Assembly (NCBI GenBank): GCA_938010765.1
Contig: CALLVX010000071.1
Coordinates: 1-64,000 of the forward strand
From: an uncultured Flavobacteriaceae bacterium
GTDB taxonomy: Bacteria; Bacteroidota; Bacteroidia; Flavobacteriales; Flavobacteriaceae
Direction: 5' to 3'
DNA: 64,000 bases
Both the position numbers and the translations under genes were made by a program. Below are positions 1 through 8,846 of the stretch, one piece after another; position 1 is the stretch's first letter; each line of letters opens with the position of its first letter. The notes below the pieces were generated by a model. That model made no database searches. It was not told where the DNA came from and was given only the letters and a program-made list of their open reading frames with translations.

Positions 1-2802
1 GTCGGAGGAGGCGAAAAAACCCTTCGCGGCAATGTATCCTCGGGCTATGGTATTTGGAAAACGGAAGATGCCGGAAAGACCTGGACCTCGGCCGGACTAA
101 AAAATAGTCGACATGTTCCTCGAATTCGCATTCACCCAACGAATCACAATACCGTGTACGCAGCGGTCTTAGGGAACATTTACAAACCCACCCAAGATCG
201 TGGGGTGTACAAAAGCACCGATGGCGGGAAAAACTGGAAGAAAACACTGTTCGTAAACGACCAAGCAGGTGCAGTTGATCTTACCTTCGACCCCAACAAT
301 CCCAGAATCCTATATGCTTCCACTTGGCGTGCCAAACGAACGCCCTACAGCCTTAGTAGTGGCGGGGCTGGCTCAGCACTTTGGAAGAGCACCGATAGCG
401 GCGAAACATGGAAAGAAATCTCAAAGAACGAAGGCTTCCCCAAAGACACCTTGGGCATTATTGGGGTGACTGTATCCCCCAAGAATTCCGATCGGGTTTG
501 GGCCATTGTGGAAAACAAAGAAAAAGGAGGGCTCTATCGCAGCGACGATGGCGGAAAAAAATGGACACGCATTAACGAAGAACGAAAACTACGCCAACGT
601 GCATGGTATTACACGCGTGTGTATGCCGATACCGAAGACGAAGACGTCGTATATGTCCTAAATGTACGCTATCACAAATCTACAGACGGCGGAAAGAGTT
701 TCAATACCTTTAATGCCCCGCATGGGGACCACCATGACCTATGGATCGCCCCTGAAAATTCAAAACGAATGATCATTGGGGATGATGGCGGAGCCCAAAT
801 ATCCTATGACGGCGGTGAAACCTGGAGTACCTACTACAACCAACCTACCGCTCAGTACTACCGTGTAACGACCGACAATTCATTCCCCTATCGAATTTAT
901 GTGGCGCAGCAAGACAACTCTACCATTCGCGTAAAGCACCGTAGTGATGGTTTTGGTATAAGCGAAGACGATTGGGAACCCACTGCTGGCGGCGAATCGG
1001 CCCATATTGCCATTGATCCTACCGATAATGATATTGTTTACGGCGGCAGTTACGGCGGCTTCCTTACCCGGGTAAACCATAAAACGAATACGGTTCGGGG
1101 CATCAACGTATGGCCCGATAACCCAATGGGGTACGGAGCTGAAGGCATGAAATACCGGTTTCAATGGAATTTCCCCATCATTTTCAGCAAACACGACCCT
1201 AAAAAACTCTATACCTTCTCGAACCATGTGCATATGAGTACCAATGAGGGGCAAAGCTGGCAGTTGCTAAGCGATGACCTTACCCGCAATGATCCTGACA
1301 GGTTGGTTTCAAGTGGCGGACCGATTACCCAAGACAACACCGGGGTAGAGTACTACTGCACTATTTTCACGGCCAATGAGAGCCCCTTAAAAGAAGGGCT
1401 GCTTTGGGTAGGAAGCGATGATGGCTTGATCCATGTATCCCAAGATGGGGGTGGTAGCTGGACCAATGTTACACCGAGCGCAATGCCAGAATGGAGTATG
1501 ATCAATAGCATTGAACCCTCTGCCTTTGATGAGGGCACCTGCTACGTTGCAGCAACACGCTATAAACTGGGTGACTTTAGACCGTATCTCTACAAAACCA
1601 CCGATTACGGAAAAACATGGACAAAAATCATCAACGGTATTCCCAACGAGCATTTTGCCCGGGTCGTTCGGGAAGACCCAAAACGGAAAGGGCTACTCTA
1701 TGCCGGTACCGAAACAGGGATGTACATTTCGTTTGATAACGGTACCGACTGGAGTCCGTTTCAGTTAAACCTACCCATTGTACCCATTACCGATTTGGCC
1801 ATCAAAGACAACAACCTCATCGTTGCAACCCAAGGCCGAAGCCTGTGGATTATCGACGATTTGACCGTCATTCATCAGTTAGACGCTGCCAAAAAGAACC
1901 AAAGTACGGTCTTATACAAACCGAAGGACAGTTACCGTACCAAGGGAGGCGCACGTAAAGAATCCAGTAAGACCGAGGGGCAAAACCACCCCAACGGCGT
2001 GGTGACGCATTTTTATTTGAAAGACTTTACGAAAAAAGACACGGTGCACCTTACCTATACCAGCATGGCAGGAGATACCTTGGCCTCTTTCAGTACAAAT
2101 GCGAAAAAGAAGGATAAAAAATTGACCGTAGAAAAAGGCGGCAACACCCATGTCTGGAATACACGTGGTAAAGGAGCCGAAAAACTGAAGGGCATGATTT
2201 TTTGGTGGGTCAACCTCAACGGGGCCAAAGCCGTTCCCGGGGAATACAAGGTGCATTTAAACGTGAATGGCACCGTTACTTCAGAAACTTTTAAAATCAT
2301 TCCCGACCCAAGGGCAGAAGTATCGGTCGCAGATATGCAAAAGCAATACGATTTTGTAAGCGACGTGAATGCCACGGTCGACAAGGCACATCAATCTATC
2401 AAAAAAATAAGGAAGATCAATACGCAATTAGATGCCTTTACCAAACAATACAAAGACAATGAACAAACCAAGGCATTGGTTGAAAAGGCAAAAGCGATGA
2501 AAGAAAAGTTCGGAACAGTCGAAAAAGCACTGTATCAGACTAAAAACCGTAGCAACCAAGACCCTCTGAACTTCCCGATTCGCCTTACGAACAAGCTGGG
2601 ACATTTAAATAGTCTGGTTGCTTTGGACGATTTTCCTCCTACCGATCAAGACATCGCAGTTAAAAACGAACTATCGGGTCAAATAAACGAACAGCTGGAG
2701 ACCTTCGACGCCCTGATATCCAAAGAAATTGGCGAATTCAACGCGGAGTTCAACCAACTGAAACTGGAGTATTTGTTTGTAGAAGAAGGAGAAGAGAAAT
2801 AG
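1..2802 (+). CDS. BNR/VPS10-sortilin-like repeat protein, 5' end outside window
   Basis: The reading frame is open from base 1, so the true start lies upstream; an in-frame GTG at 154 is only an internal codon. At least nine Asp-box motifs of the type S/T-x-D-x-G-x-T/S-W are visible (for example STDGGKNWK, SDDGGKKWT, SYDGGETWS, TTDYGKTWT), which is the signature of BNR/VPS10 beta-propellers. The last ~170 residues are Lys/Glu/Gln-rich and look helical or coiled-coil. Proteins of this kind are often annotated as WD40/YVTN/BNR-like glycosyl hydrolases and are usually secreted; no enzymatic activity can be assigned from the sequence. The signal peptide would lie in the missing part. Confidence 0.85.
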   Translation, partial: VGGGEKTLRGNVSSGYGIWKTEDAGKTWTSAGLKNSRHVPRIRIHPTNHNTVYAAVLGNIYKPTQDRGVYKSTDGGKNWKKTLFVNDQAGAVDLTFDPNNPRILYASTWRAKRTPYSLSSGGAGSALWKSTDSGETWKEISKNEGFPKDTLGIIGVTVSPKNSDRVWAIVENKEKGGLYRSDDGGKKWTRINEERKLRQRAWYYTRVYADTEDEDVVYVLNVRYHKSTDGGKSFNTFNAPHGDHHDLWIAPENSKRMIIGDDGGAQISYDGGETWSTYYNQPTAQYYRVTTDNSFPYRIYVAQQDNSTIRVKHRSDGFGISEDDWEPTAGGESAHIAIDPTDNDIVYGGSYGGFLTRVNHKTNTVRGINVWPDNPMGYGAEGMKYRFQWNFPIIFSKHDPKKLYTFSNHVHMSTNEGQSWQLLSDDLTRNDPDRLVSSGGPITQDNTGVEYYCTIFTANESPLKEGLLWVGSDDGLIHVSQDGGGSWTNVTPSAMPEWSMINSIEPSAFDEGTCYVAATRYKLGDFRPYLYKTTDYGKTWTKIINGIPNEHFARVVREDPKRKGLLYAGTETGMYISFDNGTDWSPFQLNLPIVPITDLAIKDNNLIVATQGRSLWIIDDLTVIHQLDAAKKNQSTVLYKPKDSYRTKGGARKESSKTEGQNHPNGVVTHFYLKDFTKKDTVHLTYTSMAGDTLASFSTNAKKKDKKLTVEKGGNTHVWNTRGKGAEKLKGMIFWWVNLNGAKAVPGEYKVHLNVNGTVTSETFKIIPDPRAEVSVADMQKQYDFVSDVNATVDKAHQSIKKIRKINTQLDAFTKQYKDNEQTKALVEKAKAMKEKFGTVEKALYQTKNRSNQDPLNFPIRLTNKLGHLNSLVALDDFPPTDQDIAVKNELSGQINEQLETFDALISKEIGEFNAEFNQLKLEYLFVEEGEEK

Positions 2803-2909
2803 CGAATTATAAAAGTTCTTATTGAACCGTGCACATTTCTAAAAAGCCGTATTCGTACATACACTTTTTTTGGAAGTGAAATGTTCAAGGTTCCTATTTT
2901 TCCTTTGCG

Positions 2910-2917
2910 TAACTTTG
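2910..2917 (+). promoter_or_regulatory. candidate -7 element TAACTTTG for the hemJ-like gene
   Basis: TAACTTTG matches the Bacteroidota -7 consensus TAnnTTTG and sits 28 bases before the TTG start at 2946. No TTG at the usual -33 distance was found, so the call rests on one element. Confidence 0.35.
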
Positions 2918-2945
2918 ACCTTTCAACCTTAAACTTGGAACGGAT

Positions 2946-3488
2946 TTGTACAACTACATCAAAGCCCTTCACCTAATTTTCGTAGTCACTTGGTTTGCAG
3001 GATTGTTCTACATTCCGAGGCTGTTCATCTATCATATCGAAGCTTCTAAAAAACCTTCTCCGGATCGTGAAATCCTCACCAAGCAATTACAATTGATGGC
3101 GAAACGCCTTTGGTATATCATTACCTGGCCCTCGGCCGTTCTTTGTACCTTGTTTGCCGTCTGGCTGTTGATTTTGATGCCTGGTTGGCTGCAACAACCC
3201 TGGATGCATGTGAAGTTGGGTTTTGTGTTGTTGTTGATTCTATACCACCTGCGAAATCATCAAATCTTTAAGCAACTGCAGCGAAACGAAGTAAACTACA
3301 CTAGTAACTACATGCGTATCTGGAACGAAGGCGCTACCATTATTCTCTTCGCCGTCATTTTTCTAGTTATCCTCAGAAGTGCTGTAAACTGGATTTTTGG
3401 CGTAGTGGGTATTATAGGGCTCGGCGTATTGCTCATGCTCGGCATTCGCCTCTATAAAAAAGTACGAGAGAAGAATCCGGATACCTAA
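2946..3488 (+). CDS. hemJ: HemJ/CopD-family protoporphyrinogen IX oxidase
   Basis: A 180-residue protein with four or five hydrophobic segments (about 5-25, 55-75, 82-100, 125-143, 147-165). HemJ oxidises protoporphyrinogen IX to protoporphyrin IX in the membrane during haem synthesis. The N-terminal block KALHLIFVVTWFAGLFYIPR and the HVKLGF segment carry the conserved His and Lys of the family. The start is TTG; no ATG lies before the conserved His, so TTG is the only sensible start. It stands alone, 143 bases after the BNR gene, with its own candidate -7 element. A generic CopD-like membrane protein is the alternative. Confidence 0.85.
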   Translation: MYNYIKALHLIFVVTWFAGLFYIPRLFIYHIEASKKPSPDREILTKQLQLMAKRLWYIITWPSAVLCTLFAVWLLILMPGWLQQPWMHVKLGFVLLLILYHLRNHQIFKQLQRNEVNYTSNYMRIWNEGATIILFAVIFLVILRSAVNWIFGVVGIIGLGVLLMLGIRLYKKVREKNPDT

Positions 3489-3685
3489 TGAAATTCAGGC
3501 GCAAGCATCAAATTCAAGTACTGAAGGTTAGGTACATTCTTTGGACCTGTAAATTTGAGGGCCTAGTTAAAAAAGCAATTCCTTAATTTGTGGTTTAAAA
3601 TTCGATACCGATAAAAATTCAACGATAACCACTATATCTGGTTCACATATTTTGAACTTGATTCTTGATTCTTGCACTTGAATTT

Positions 3686-4420
3686 TTAAAGCCCTCTCTC
3701 AGACTGAATGGTCTCATAGGCTTTCTGTACTTCCTTGAATTTTTCCTCGGCTCCTTTCTTGATAGCCTCGTCTTGGGTATTCACACGATCGGGATGGTAT
3801 TTCTTTGCCATGGTACGATAGGCCTTTTTGACCTCATCATCGGTAGCGCTCTTCTGAATCTCGAGTATCTTATAGGAATTATCGACTGTTTTCACAAACA
3901 TCGCCTTAATACTCTCAAAATCACGTGCCGACACCCTCATATAACCAGCAATCTCTTGAATTTTGCTTATTTCGGGAGGGCTTACAAAGCCATCGGCCTG
4001 GGCAATCCCGAATAAAAAGTGTAATAATTGTAGGCGTACCTCATAACGTGTACGCTGATTCAGATAGGCACAGATCCGTTGGGCAGAAATCTCATGCTTC
4101 TTATTAATTTCATTAAAAGTCCTAAAAATCGCATTTGCCTTTTCCTTCCCATAGGTGCTAACAAAATACTGTCGCACATAGTCCATCTCCGATTGACTTA
4201 CAGAGCCATCGGCCTTAATAACCAAGGAACAAAGAGAAAGTAGGTTCAACTCAAAATCGGCCGGGGAGACCTTTTGGCGGGTCATATCACGTAAAACGCT
4301 TTGAGCTCCGCCCCCTTTGCTACTAGCATTATCGATAAAGCTGCCTAAAACGAAGCCGGCAATGGCCCCGGGATAACGAAATATATAGTAGCCAATAATG
4401 GCGGCGACCCATTTAATCAT
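3686..4420 (-). CDS. DjlA-like membrane co-chaperone (TerB domain plus J domain)
   Basis: 244 residues from the chosen start. The N-terminus is one hydrophobic, glycine-rich membrane segment ([20 protein letters not shown]), followed by a TerB-like helical domain (about 60-165) and a C-terminal J domain (about 180-244) with the HPD tripeptide in KKYHPDRV. This is the DjlA architecture: a membrane-anchored J protein that stimulates DnaK. The frame stays open to an earlier Met at 4519, which would add 33 residues with a second hydrophobic stretch. The internal Met at 4420 was preferred because it puts the membrane segment at the extreme N-terminus, as in the family. The client is unknown. Confidence 0.8.
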   Translation of the reverse strand: MIKWVAAIIGYYIFRYPGAIAGFVLGSFIDNASSKGGGAQSVLRDMTRQKVSPADFELNLLSLCSLVIKADGSVSQSEMDYVRQYFVSTYGKEKANAIFRTFNEINKKHEISAQRICAYLNQRTRYEVRLQLLHFLFGIAQADGFVSPPEISKIQEIAGYMRVSARDFESIKAMFVKTVDNSYKILEIQKSATDDEVKKAYRTMAKKYHPDRVNTQDEAIKKGAEEKFKEVQKAYETIQSERGL

Positions 4421-4584
4421 TTGGTTTTGGATTTTTTCAAAGATAGGATTTTGGGAAGAAAGAAGTACAAGCGCGAGTGTCAAATTCAATGGCAGGAAAG
4501 AATATACCAAATCAATCATTTAGATCTCTTTTCAATGCTTCTTGTTCTTTTGTTAACTCCGACTAAAAAACACGACAAAATCAG

Positions 4585-4592
4585 TATATTTG
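4585..4592 (+). promoter_or_regulatory. candidate -7 element TATATTTG for the bacilliredoxin gene
   Basis: Exact TAnnTTTG match 24 bases before the ATG at 4616. No -33 TTG lies at standard spacing; the nearest is about 32 bases upstream. Confidence 0.4.
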
Positions 4593-4615
4593 ATACCTAA
4601 TAAAAAAGATAGACT

Positions 4616-5029
4616 ATGTATCCCGCAGAATTAGTAAAACCTATGAGAGACGACTTGGCCGTGGCCGGGTTCGAAGAATTATATACGGCTGACGCAGTCG
4701 AAAAAGCAATTGGTCAAGAGGGTACAACCCTTGTTGTCGTAAACTCCGTTTGTGGTTGTGCCGCGGCAAATGCAAGGCCTGCAGCAAAAATGAGCCTACA
4801 AAACCCTAAAAAACCCGACCATATCGTAACGGTTTTTGCCGGAGTTGATAAAGAAGCTGTTGATGCCGCTAGAAACCTAATGGTTCCTTTTCCTCCTTCA
4901 TCGCCAAGTATGGCCTTGTTCAAAAACGGAGAATTGGTGCATATGATCGAGCGTCATCATATTGAAGGACGCCCTGCAGAAATGATTGCCGAAAACCTTA
5001 AGGGCGCTTTTGACGAGTTTTGTTCATAG
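4616..5029 (+). CDS. BrxA/BrxB-family bacilliredoxin-like protein
   Basis: 137 residues, the usual size of the YphP/YqiW family. The CGC motif (SVCGCAAANARP, Cys near residues 44 and 46) is the family active site; in Firmicutes these proteins remove bacillithiol from protein thiols. Many Bacteroidota encode this family, where it is taken to be a thiol-disulfide isomerase or low-molecular-weight-thiol reductase. The substrate here is inferred only from the family. The gene is monocistronic: a -7 element precedes it and a rho-independent terminator follows at 5082-5111. Confidence 0.88.
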   Translation: MYPAELVKPMRDDLAVAGFEELYTADAVEKAIGQEGTTLVVVNSVCGCAAANARPAAKMSLQNPKKPDHIVTVFAGVDKEAVDAARNLMVPFPPSSPSMALFKNGELVHMIERHHIEGRPAEMIAENLKGAFDEFCS

Positions 5030-5040
5030 AGCCACTTGAT

Positions 5041-5059
5041 CTTAGTTAAAACAACTAAG
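5041..5059 (+). other. small hairpin CTTAGTT/AACTAAG
   Basis: A seven-base-pair inverted repeat with a five-base spacer, directly after the bacilliredoxin stop and before the stronger terminator. It has no T-tract and may simply stabilise the 3' end. Confidence 0.35.
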
Positions 5060-5081
5060 GCAAAATGATATTATATACAAC

Positions 5082-5111
5082 AAAGACCGTTTCAATATTG
5101 AGGCGGTCTTT
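5082..5111 (+). terminator. rho-independent terminator after the bacilliredoxin gene
   Basis: AAAGACCG and CGGTCTTT form an eight-base-pair stem. The inner loop contains a further TCAATATTGA palindrome, and the stem is followed by CTTTTTG. Confidence 0.8.
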
Positions 5112-5182
5112 CTTTTTGTTTCCCCTAAGCAGTCTGTTAGTATCCATCAAACATTTTTATTCCAAAAAATCGGATAGAATCT

Positions 5183-5190
5183 TACTTTTG
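5183..5190 (+). promoter_or_regulatory. candidate -7 element TACTTTTG before the acyltransferase gene
   Basis: Exact TAnnTTTG match ending only four bases before the ATG at 5195, so the transcript would be leaderless or nearly so. No -33 partner was seen. Confidence 0.25.
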
Positions 5191-5194
5191 TGCA

Positions 5195-5932
5195 ATGCAA
5201 AAAGTATTGGCATATCCGCTGAGTATTCTATACCTGTTTTTTTTCGGGTTATGCCTATTGGTGTTTCACCCTATTCAATGGATTTGTTTTAACCTCTTCG
5301 GCTATAATGCACATAGGGTCAGTGTTGCCTTGCTCAACCTTTCCCTTATGCGGTGTACCCATATTTTAGGAACAACCTATTCCTTTAAGAACCTACACGA
5401 AATCCCCGCCGACCAACCAACGATTCTGGTCTTAAATCATCAAAGTATGCACGATATTCCACCGGTAATTTGGTATCTACGCAAGCGGCATCCCAAATTC
5501 GTGAGTAAAAAGGAATTGGGCAAGGGTATTCCCAGTGTTTCCTATAACCTACGCCATGGGGGATCGGTCTTGATCGACAGGAAAGACAGCAAACAAGCCT
5601 TGGGAGAGATAATTAAACTGGGGAAATATATTGAGATATATGGCCGCGGAGCCGTTATTTTCCCAGAGGGAACCCGCAGTAGAACAGGGCATCCAAAACC
5701 CTTTAAAACCACAGGCCTTAAATTATTGATGAAAAACGCCCCATCTGCCCTAGTTTTGCCGATCAGCATTGATAATTCGTGGAAAATGTTGCGCTATGGG
5801 AAATTCCCCTTCGGTATCGGCAACCACATTAAATTTCAGGTACATCCACCCATCAAAATAGAAGGCAACCTAGATGCGCTACTAGAACAGGTAGAACAAA
5901 CGGTTGTCTCTAGCATAACCTCTTTTAAATGA
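5195..5932 (+). CDS. 1-acyl-sn-glycerol-3-phosphate acyltransferase (PlsC family)
   Basis: 245 residues. A hydrophobic N-terminus (about 5-30) anchors it to the inner membrane. The acyltransferase boxes are present in order: NHQSMHD (HX4D catalytic motif, near residue 81), the substrate-binding FPEGTRS (near residue 156) and a downstream LVLPISI segment. PlsC transfers a second acyl chain to lysophosphatidate to make phosphatidate. The stop overlaps the start of the HD hydrolase by four bases (ATGA), so the two are co-transcribed. Other lyso-lipid acyltransferases of the same fold are possible. Confidence 0.88.
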   Translation: MQKVLAYPLSILYLFFFGLCLLVFHPIQWICFNLFGYNAHRVSVALLNLSLMRCTHILGTTYSFKNLHEIPADQPTILVLNHQSMHDIPPVIWYLRKRHPKFVSKKELGKGIPSVSYNLRHGGSVLIDRKDSKQALGEIIKLGKYIEIYGRGAVIFPEGTRSRTGHPKPFKTTGLKLLMKNAPSALVLPISIDNSWKMLRYGKFPFGIGNHIKFQVHPPIKIEGNLDALLEQVEQTVVSSITSFK

Positions 5933-6585
5933 CCAATTCACAACTCATAGATAAAACGATTTCTTTCGTAAAGAACACCTTGAGAGGTGCCGAGGGCGGG
6001 CACGATTGGTTTCATATTCATCGCGTATTTGCGAATGCGACCAAAATTGCAAAGGGTGAAAACGTAGATGATTTAATTGTTGCGCTTGGGGCGCTCTTAC
6101 ACGATATTGCCGATGCCAAATTTCATGATGGGGACGAGACGGTAGGCCCACGGGTGGCAAAGACATTTTTAGATAGTCAGAAAGTAGATCAAGAGATTAC
6201 CGAGCATGTAGTGAAGATCATAGAGCATATTTCATATAAGAACAGTCTTGAAAAAAATGGTATAAGCGCATTTAATTCCAAAGAACTGCGGGTCGTACAA
6301 GACGCTGATCGGCTCGATGCTATCGGCGCTATCGGGATTGCACGCGCCTTCAATTATGGCGGCTTCAAAAATAGAGAACTGTACAATCCAGAGATAAAGC
6401 CCAACCTACACATGAGCAAGGAGGAATATAAAAAAGCTGCCACGCCCACGATAAATCATTTTTATGAGAAGCTGCTCTTATTAAAAGATAAAATGAATAC
6501 CGAAACCGGAAAGTTGCTTGCCGAACAACGACATCAATTTATGCTCGATTACCTTGAACAGTTTTACAGCGAATGGAATCCGTAA
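5929..6585 (+). CDS. HD-domain phosphohydrolase
   Basis: 218 residues with the HD metal-binding pattern: H in HDWFHIHRV near residue 24, HDIAD near residue 64, and a later Asp in QDADRLDAIG near residue 121. This matches the YedJ/YpgQ-type HD hydrolases, which act on nucleotides or pyrophosphate with a divalent metal. It overlaps plsC by four bases. The substrate cannot be read from the sequence. Confidence 0.85.
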   Translation: MTNSQLIDKTISFVKNTLRGAEGGHDWFHIHRVFANATKIAKGENVDDLIVALGALLHDIADAKFHDGDETVGPRVAKTFLDSQKVDQEITEHVVKIIEHISYKNSLEKNGISAFNSKELRVVQDADRLDAIGAIGIARAFNYGGFKNRELYNPEIKPNLHMSKEEYKKAATPTINHFYEKLLLLKDKMNTETGKLLAEQRHQFMLDYLEQFYSEWNP

Positions 6586-6651
6586 TTTGACAGAAAATCA
6601 ACTTCCTTTTTTTTGTATCTTCCTAACTTCAATCAATACCAAATTAGCGAG

Positions 6652-8076
6652 ATGCAAAGAAGAAAATTTATCAAAAAGACGGCAGCAGCTTCCACTGTTT
6701 TTTCAATTGTACCCAGCTTTGTAATGGGAAAAGGCCATGTGCCTCCAAGTGATACCCTGTATGTAGGCGCTTTCGGCGTAGGAGGCCGAGGTGCCGGGGT
6801 CATGAACGGCATGGAGCAAACTAAAAAAGTAAAGTTCGTTGCACTTTGCGATGTTGATGACCGCCGCGCCGCGGATACCTATAACAAATACCCGAAAGCT
6901 GCCAGGTATAAAGATTTTCGAAAAGTCTATGACAAGCATCTCAAGGAAATGGATGCCGTCATGGTCGCAACACCCGACCATACGCATGCTCCCATAGCCT
7001 TACCCTTTATGCAGGCAAAAAAACATGCCTATGTTGAAAAACCATTGACCCATAATATCAACGAAGCCCGAATGATGACCAATGTTGCCAAAGAGAACGG
7101 CATTGTCACTCAAATGGGCAACCAAGGGGCTTCGAGTGACGGCAGCAGAGAGGCCAAAGAATGGATCCAGTCGGGAGTTATCGGTAAAGTATATAAGGTA
7201 GATTGCTGGACAAACCGCCCCGTTTGGCCACAAGGCGTTCCCATTCCGCAAGGAAAAGACCCCATTCCCAAAGGCCTTGATTGGGATTTGTGGTTGGGGC
7301 CCGCAGCAATGCGCGACTATAACAACTCATACCTTCCATTTAAATGGAGGGGTTTTTGGGATTTTGGCACTGGTGCTTTGGGAGATATGGGCTGCCATAT
7401 TATGGAAACCCCTTTTGGGGTGCTCGACCTGGGCTATCCTACCGAAGCCGAAGCCAGTTGTACCACGAATTGGGTAGGGGATTTTGTTGAGGCAGATTAC
7501 AGTGCATCCTGCCCTGCATCTTCAATTGTGCGACTCAAATTCAATACTGCCGAACATGGAGATATTGCCTTAAATTGGTACGATGGCGGACTCTTACCAG
7601 ATTTACCGGACGAATTAAAAGATGATGAAACCATTGGTGATGGTGGAGGAGGTTCTATCTTTTATGGAACCCGCGGAATTCTTGTGTGTGATACCTATTC
7701 TCGAAATGCGCGTTTGCTTCCTTCGGAAACCATGAAGTTACTGAACGCTCCCACACCTTACTTAAATCGGATCATTGGTGACACCAACGGCCATCAACAA
7801 AATTTCGTTGATGGGTGTTTGAACGGGACTGAAACCTCTTCCGACTTTAAACGTTCCGGACCATTGACTGAAGCCGTTTTAATGGGAAATTTGGCCATTA
7901 AGGCCTTTCAATATAAAAAGCTAAAACCAGGCAAAAAAATTGGGGATTGGGATCCCTTTGCTTATCCAGGACGCCGTAAAATCTTATGGGATGGTGCCAA
8001 TATGAAGGTGACCAACTGGGATTTGGCCAATGAGTGGGTAAAAGGCAAGTACCGCAAAGGTTGGGAATTGTCTTAA
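6652..8076 (+). CDS. secreted Gfo/Idh/MocA oxidoreductase with twin-arginine-like signal
   Basis: 474 residues from the ATG at 6652; an earlier in-frame ATG at 6613 would bury the signal peptide. The start MQRRKFIKKTAAAS is a Tat-type signal, so the cofactor is probably loaded before export to the periplasm. The Rossmann motif GAFGVGGRGAG (about 39-49) and the EKP motif in AYVEKPLTHN identify an NAD(P)-dependent sugar dehydrogenase of the Gfo/Idh/MocA family. Bacteroidota encode many of these near polysaccharide or cyclitol catabolism genes. The substrate is unknown. It lies 66 bases after the HD hydrolase. Confidence 0.87.
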   Translation: MQRRKFIKKTAAASTVFSIVPSFVMGKGHVPPSDTLYVGAFGVGGRGAGVMNGMEQTKKVKFVALCDVDDRRAADTYNKYPKAARYKDFRKVYDKHLKEMDAVMVATPDHTHAPIALPFMQAKKHAYVEKPLTHNINEARMMTNVAKENGIVTQMGNQGASSDGSREAKEWIQSGVIGKVYKVDCWTNRPVWPQGVPIPQGKDPIPKGLDWDLWLGPAAMRDYNNSYLPFKWRGFWDFGTGALGDMGCHIMETPFGVLDLGYPTEAEASCTTNWVGDFVEADYSASCPASSIVRLKFNTAEHGDIALNWYDGGLLPDLPDELKDDETIGDGGGGSIFYGTRGILVCDTYSRNARLLPSETMKLLNAPTPYLNRIIGDTNGHQQNFVDGCLNGTETSSDFKRSGPLTEAVLMGNLAIKAFQYKKLKPGKKIGDWDPFAYPGRRKILWDGANMKVTNWDLANEWVKGKYRKGWELS

Positions 8077-8091
8077 AAATTGTTCATTTGA

Positions 8092-8120
8092 AGCGTACCT
8101 TCCTACCAAGTCGGTACGCT
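8092..8120. terminator. candidate bidirectional terminator between convergent genes
   Basis: AGCGTACC (8092-8099) and GGTACGCT (8113-8120) form a perfect eight-base-pair stem with a 13-base loop, between the convergent oxidoreductase and barrel genes. There is no strong T-tract. Confidence 0.4.
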
Positions 8121-8148
8121 CCAGCTGAACACTCAACTAACTCAATCT

Positions 8149-8706
8149 TTAAAATCGATAGCCGGCGGAGACCTGAAATACGTTGTTCACATTTCGTATA
8201 TTCGACTCTTCAACATTATTTATATTCATAATTCCTTTGTTGTATCGAAGGCTAAAGAAAAGATGATCTTTTAATTTGTACGATGCCCCAATACCAAAGC
8301 CGACATCGAGCTTTTTGAAATCATCTTCGTTTATGCCGTTAGAGGAAATGAGAAACCCCACAACCGGCCCTGCCTCTGCGCTTATACCGTTCCAAATAGC
8401 ATATTTCCCGAGTATGGGAAGGTTTAAATAATCTAGCTTGATATTATTTATGCTTCCAAAGCTCCAGTCGCTTCCCTGAGAGGAATACAATAGTTCTGGC
8501 TGGACCGATAACTTTTCCGAAATTGGAATTTCGGCAACACCCCCAACATGAAAACTTACCCGTGACCCAAGGCCTCCGATACTTCCGATGGCATCACCTC
8601 CTATAGAGGCAAGATTGATACCGGCCTTGACCCCGAATCCAAAATCTTGGGCATTTACTAAAGTGCCCGTAAAAAGTAGGGCTGCAAAAACAACTAATTT
8701 TCTCAT
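8149..8706 (-). CDS. outer-membrane beta-barrel protein (porin family)
   Basis: 185 residues from the chosen start MRKLVVFAALLFTGTLVNAQ, a clear signal peptide ending in AQ. Two upstream in-frame starts would add a hydrophilic leader. The mature part alternates polar and hydrophobic residues, with GVKAGINLAS at the start and a C-terminal VSAGYRF ending in an aromatic residue, as in eight-stranded OmpX/OmpW-like barrels. No specific ligand can be proposed. Confidence 0.8.
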   Translation of the reverse strand: MRKLVVFAALLFTGTLVNAQDFGFGVKAGINLASIGGDAIGSIGGLGSRVSFHVGGVAEIPISEKLSVQPELLYSSQGSDWSFGSINNIKLDYLNLPILGKYAIWNGISAEAGPVVGFLISSNGINEDDFKKLDVGFGIGASYKLKDHLFFSLRYNKGIMNINNVEESNIRNVNNVFQVSAGYRF

Positions 8707-8846
8707 AATACTTCTTTTAATTTGCATTGTTATACCTATTAATGTCAAAAACGAAAAAAGGTAAACACACCACTATAAAAAAAAGCAATGCTATTTTTAT
8801 AATAAGGAAGTTTCCATTGCAAATAGGGGTAATTGAGAGTGGCTGT

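Noticed and set aside
880-1254. Minus-strand ORF of 124 codons inside the BNR gene
   Set aside because: Antisense shadow of a strongly supported coding frame; no motif or plausible start context.
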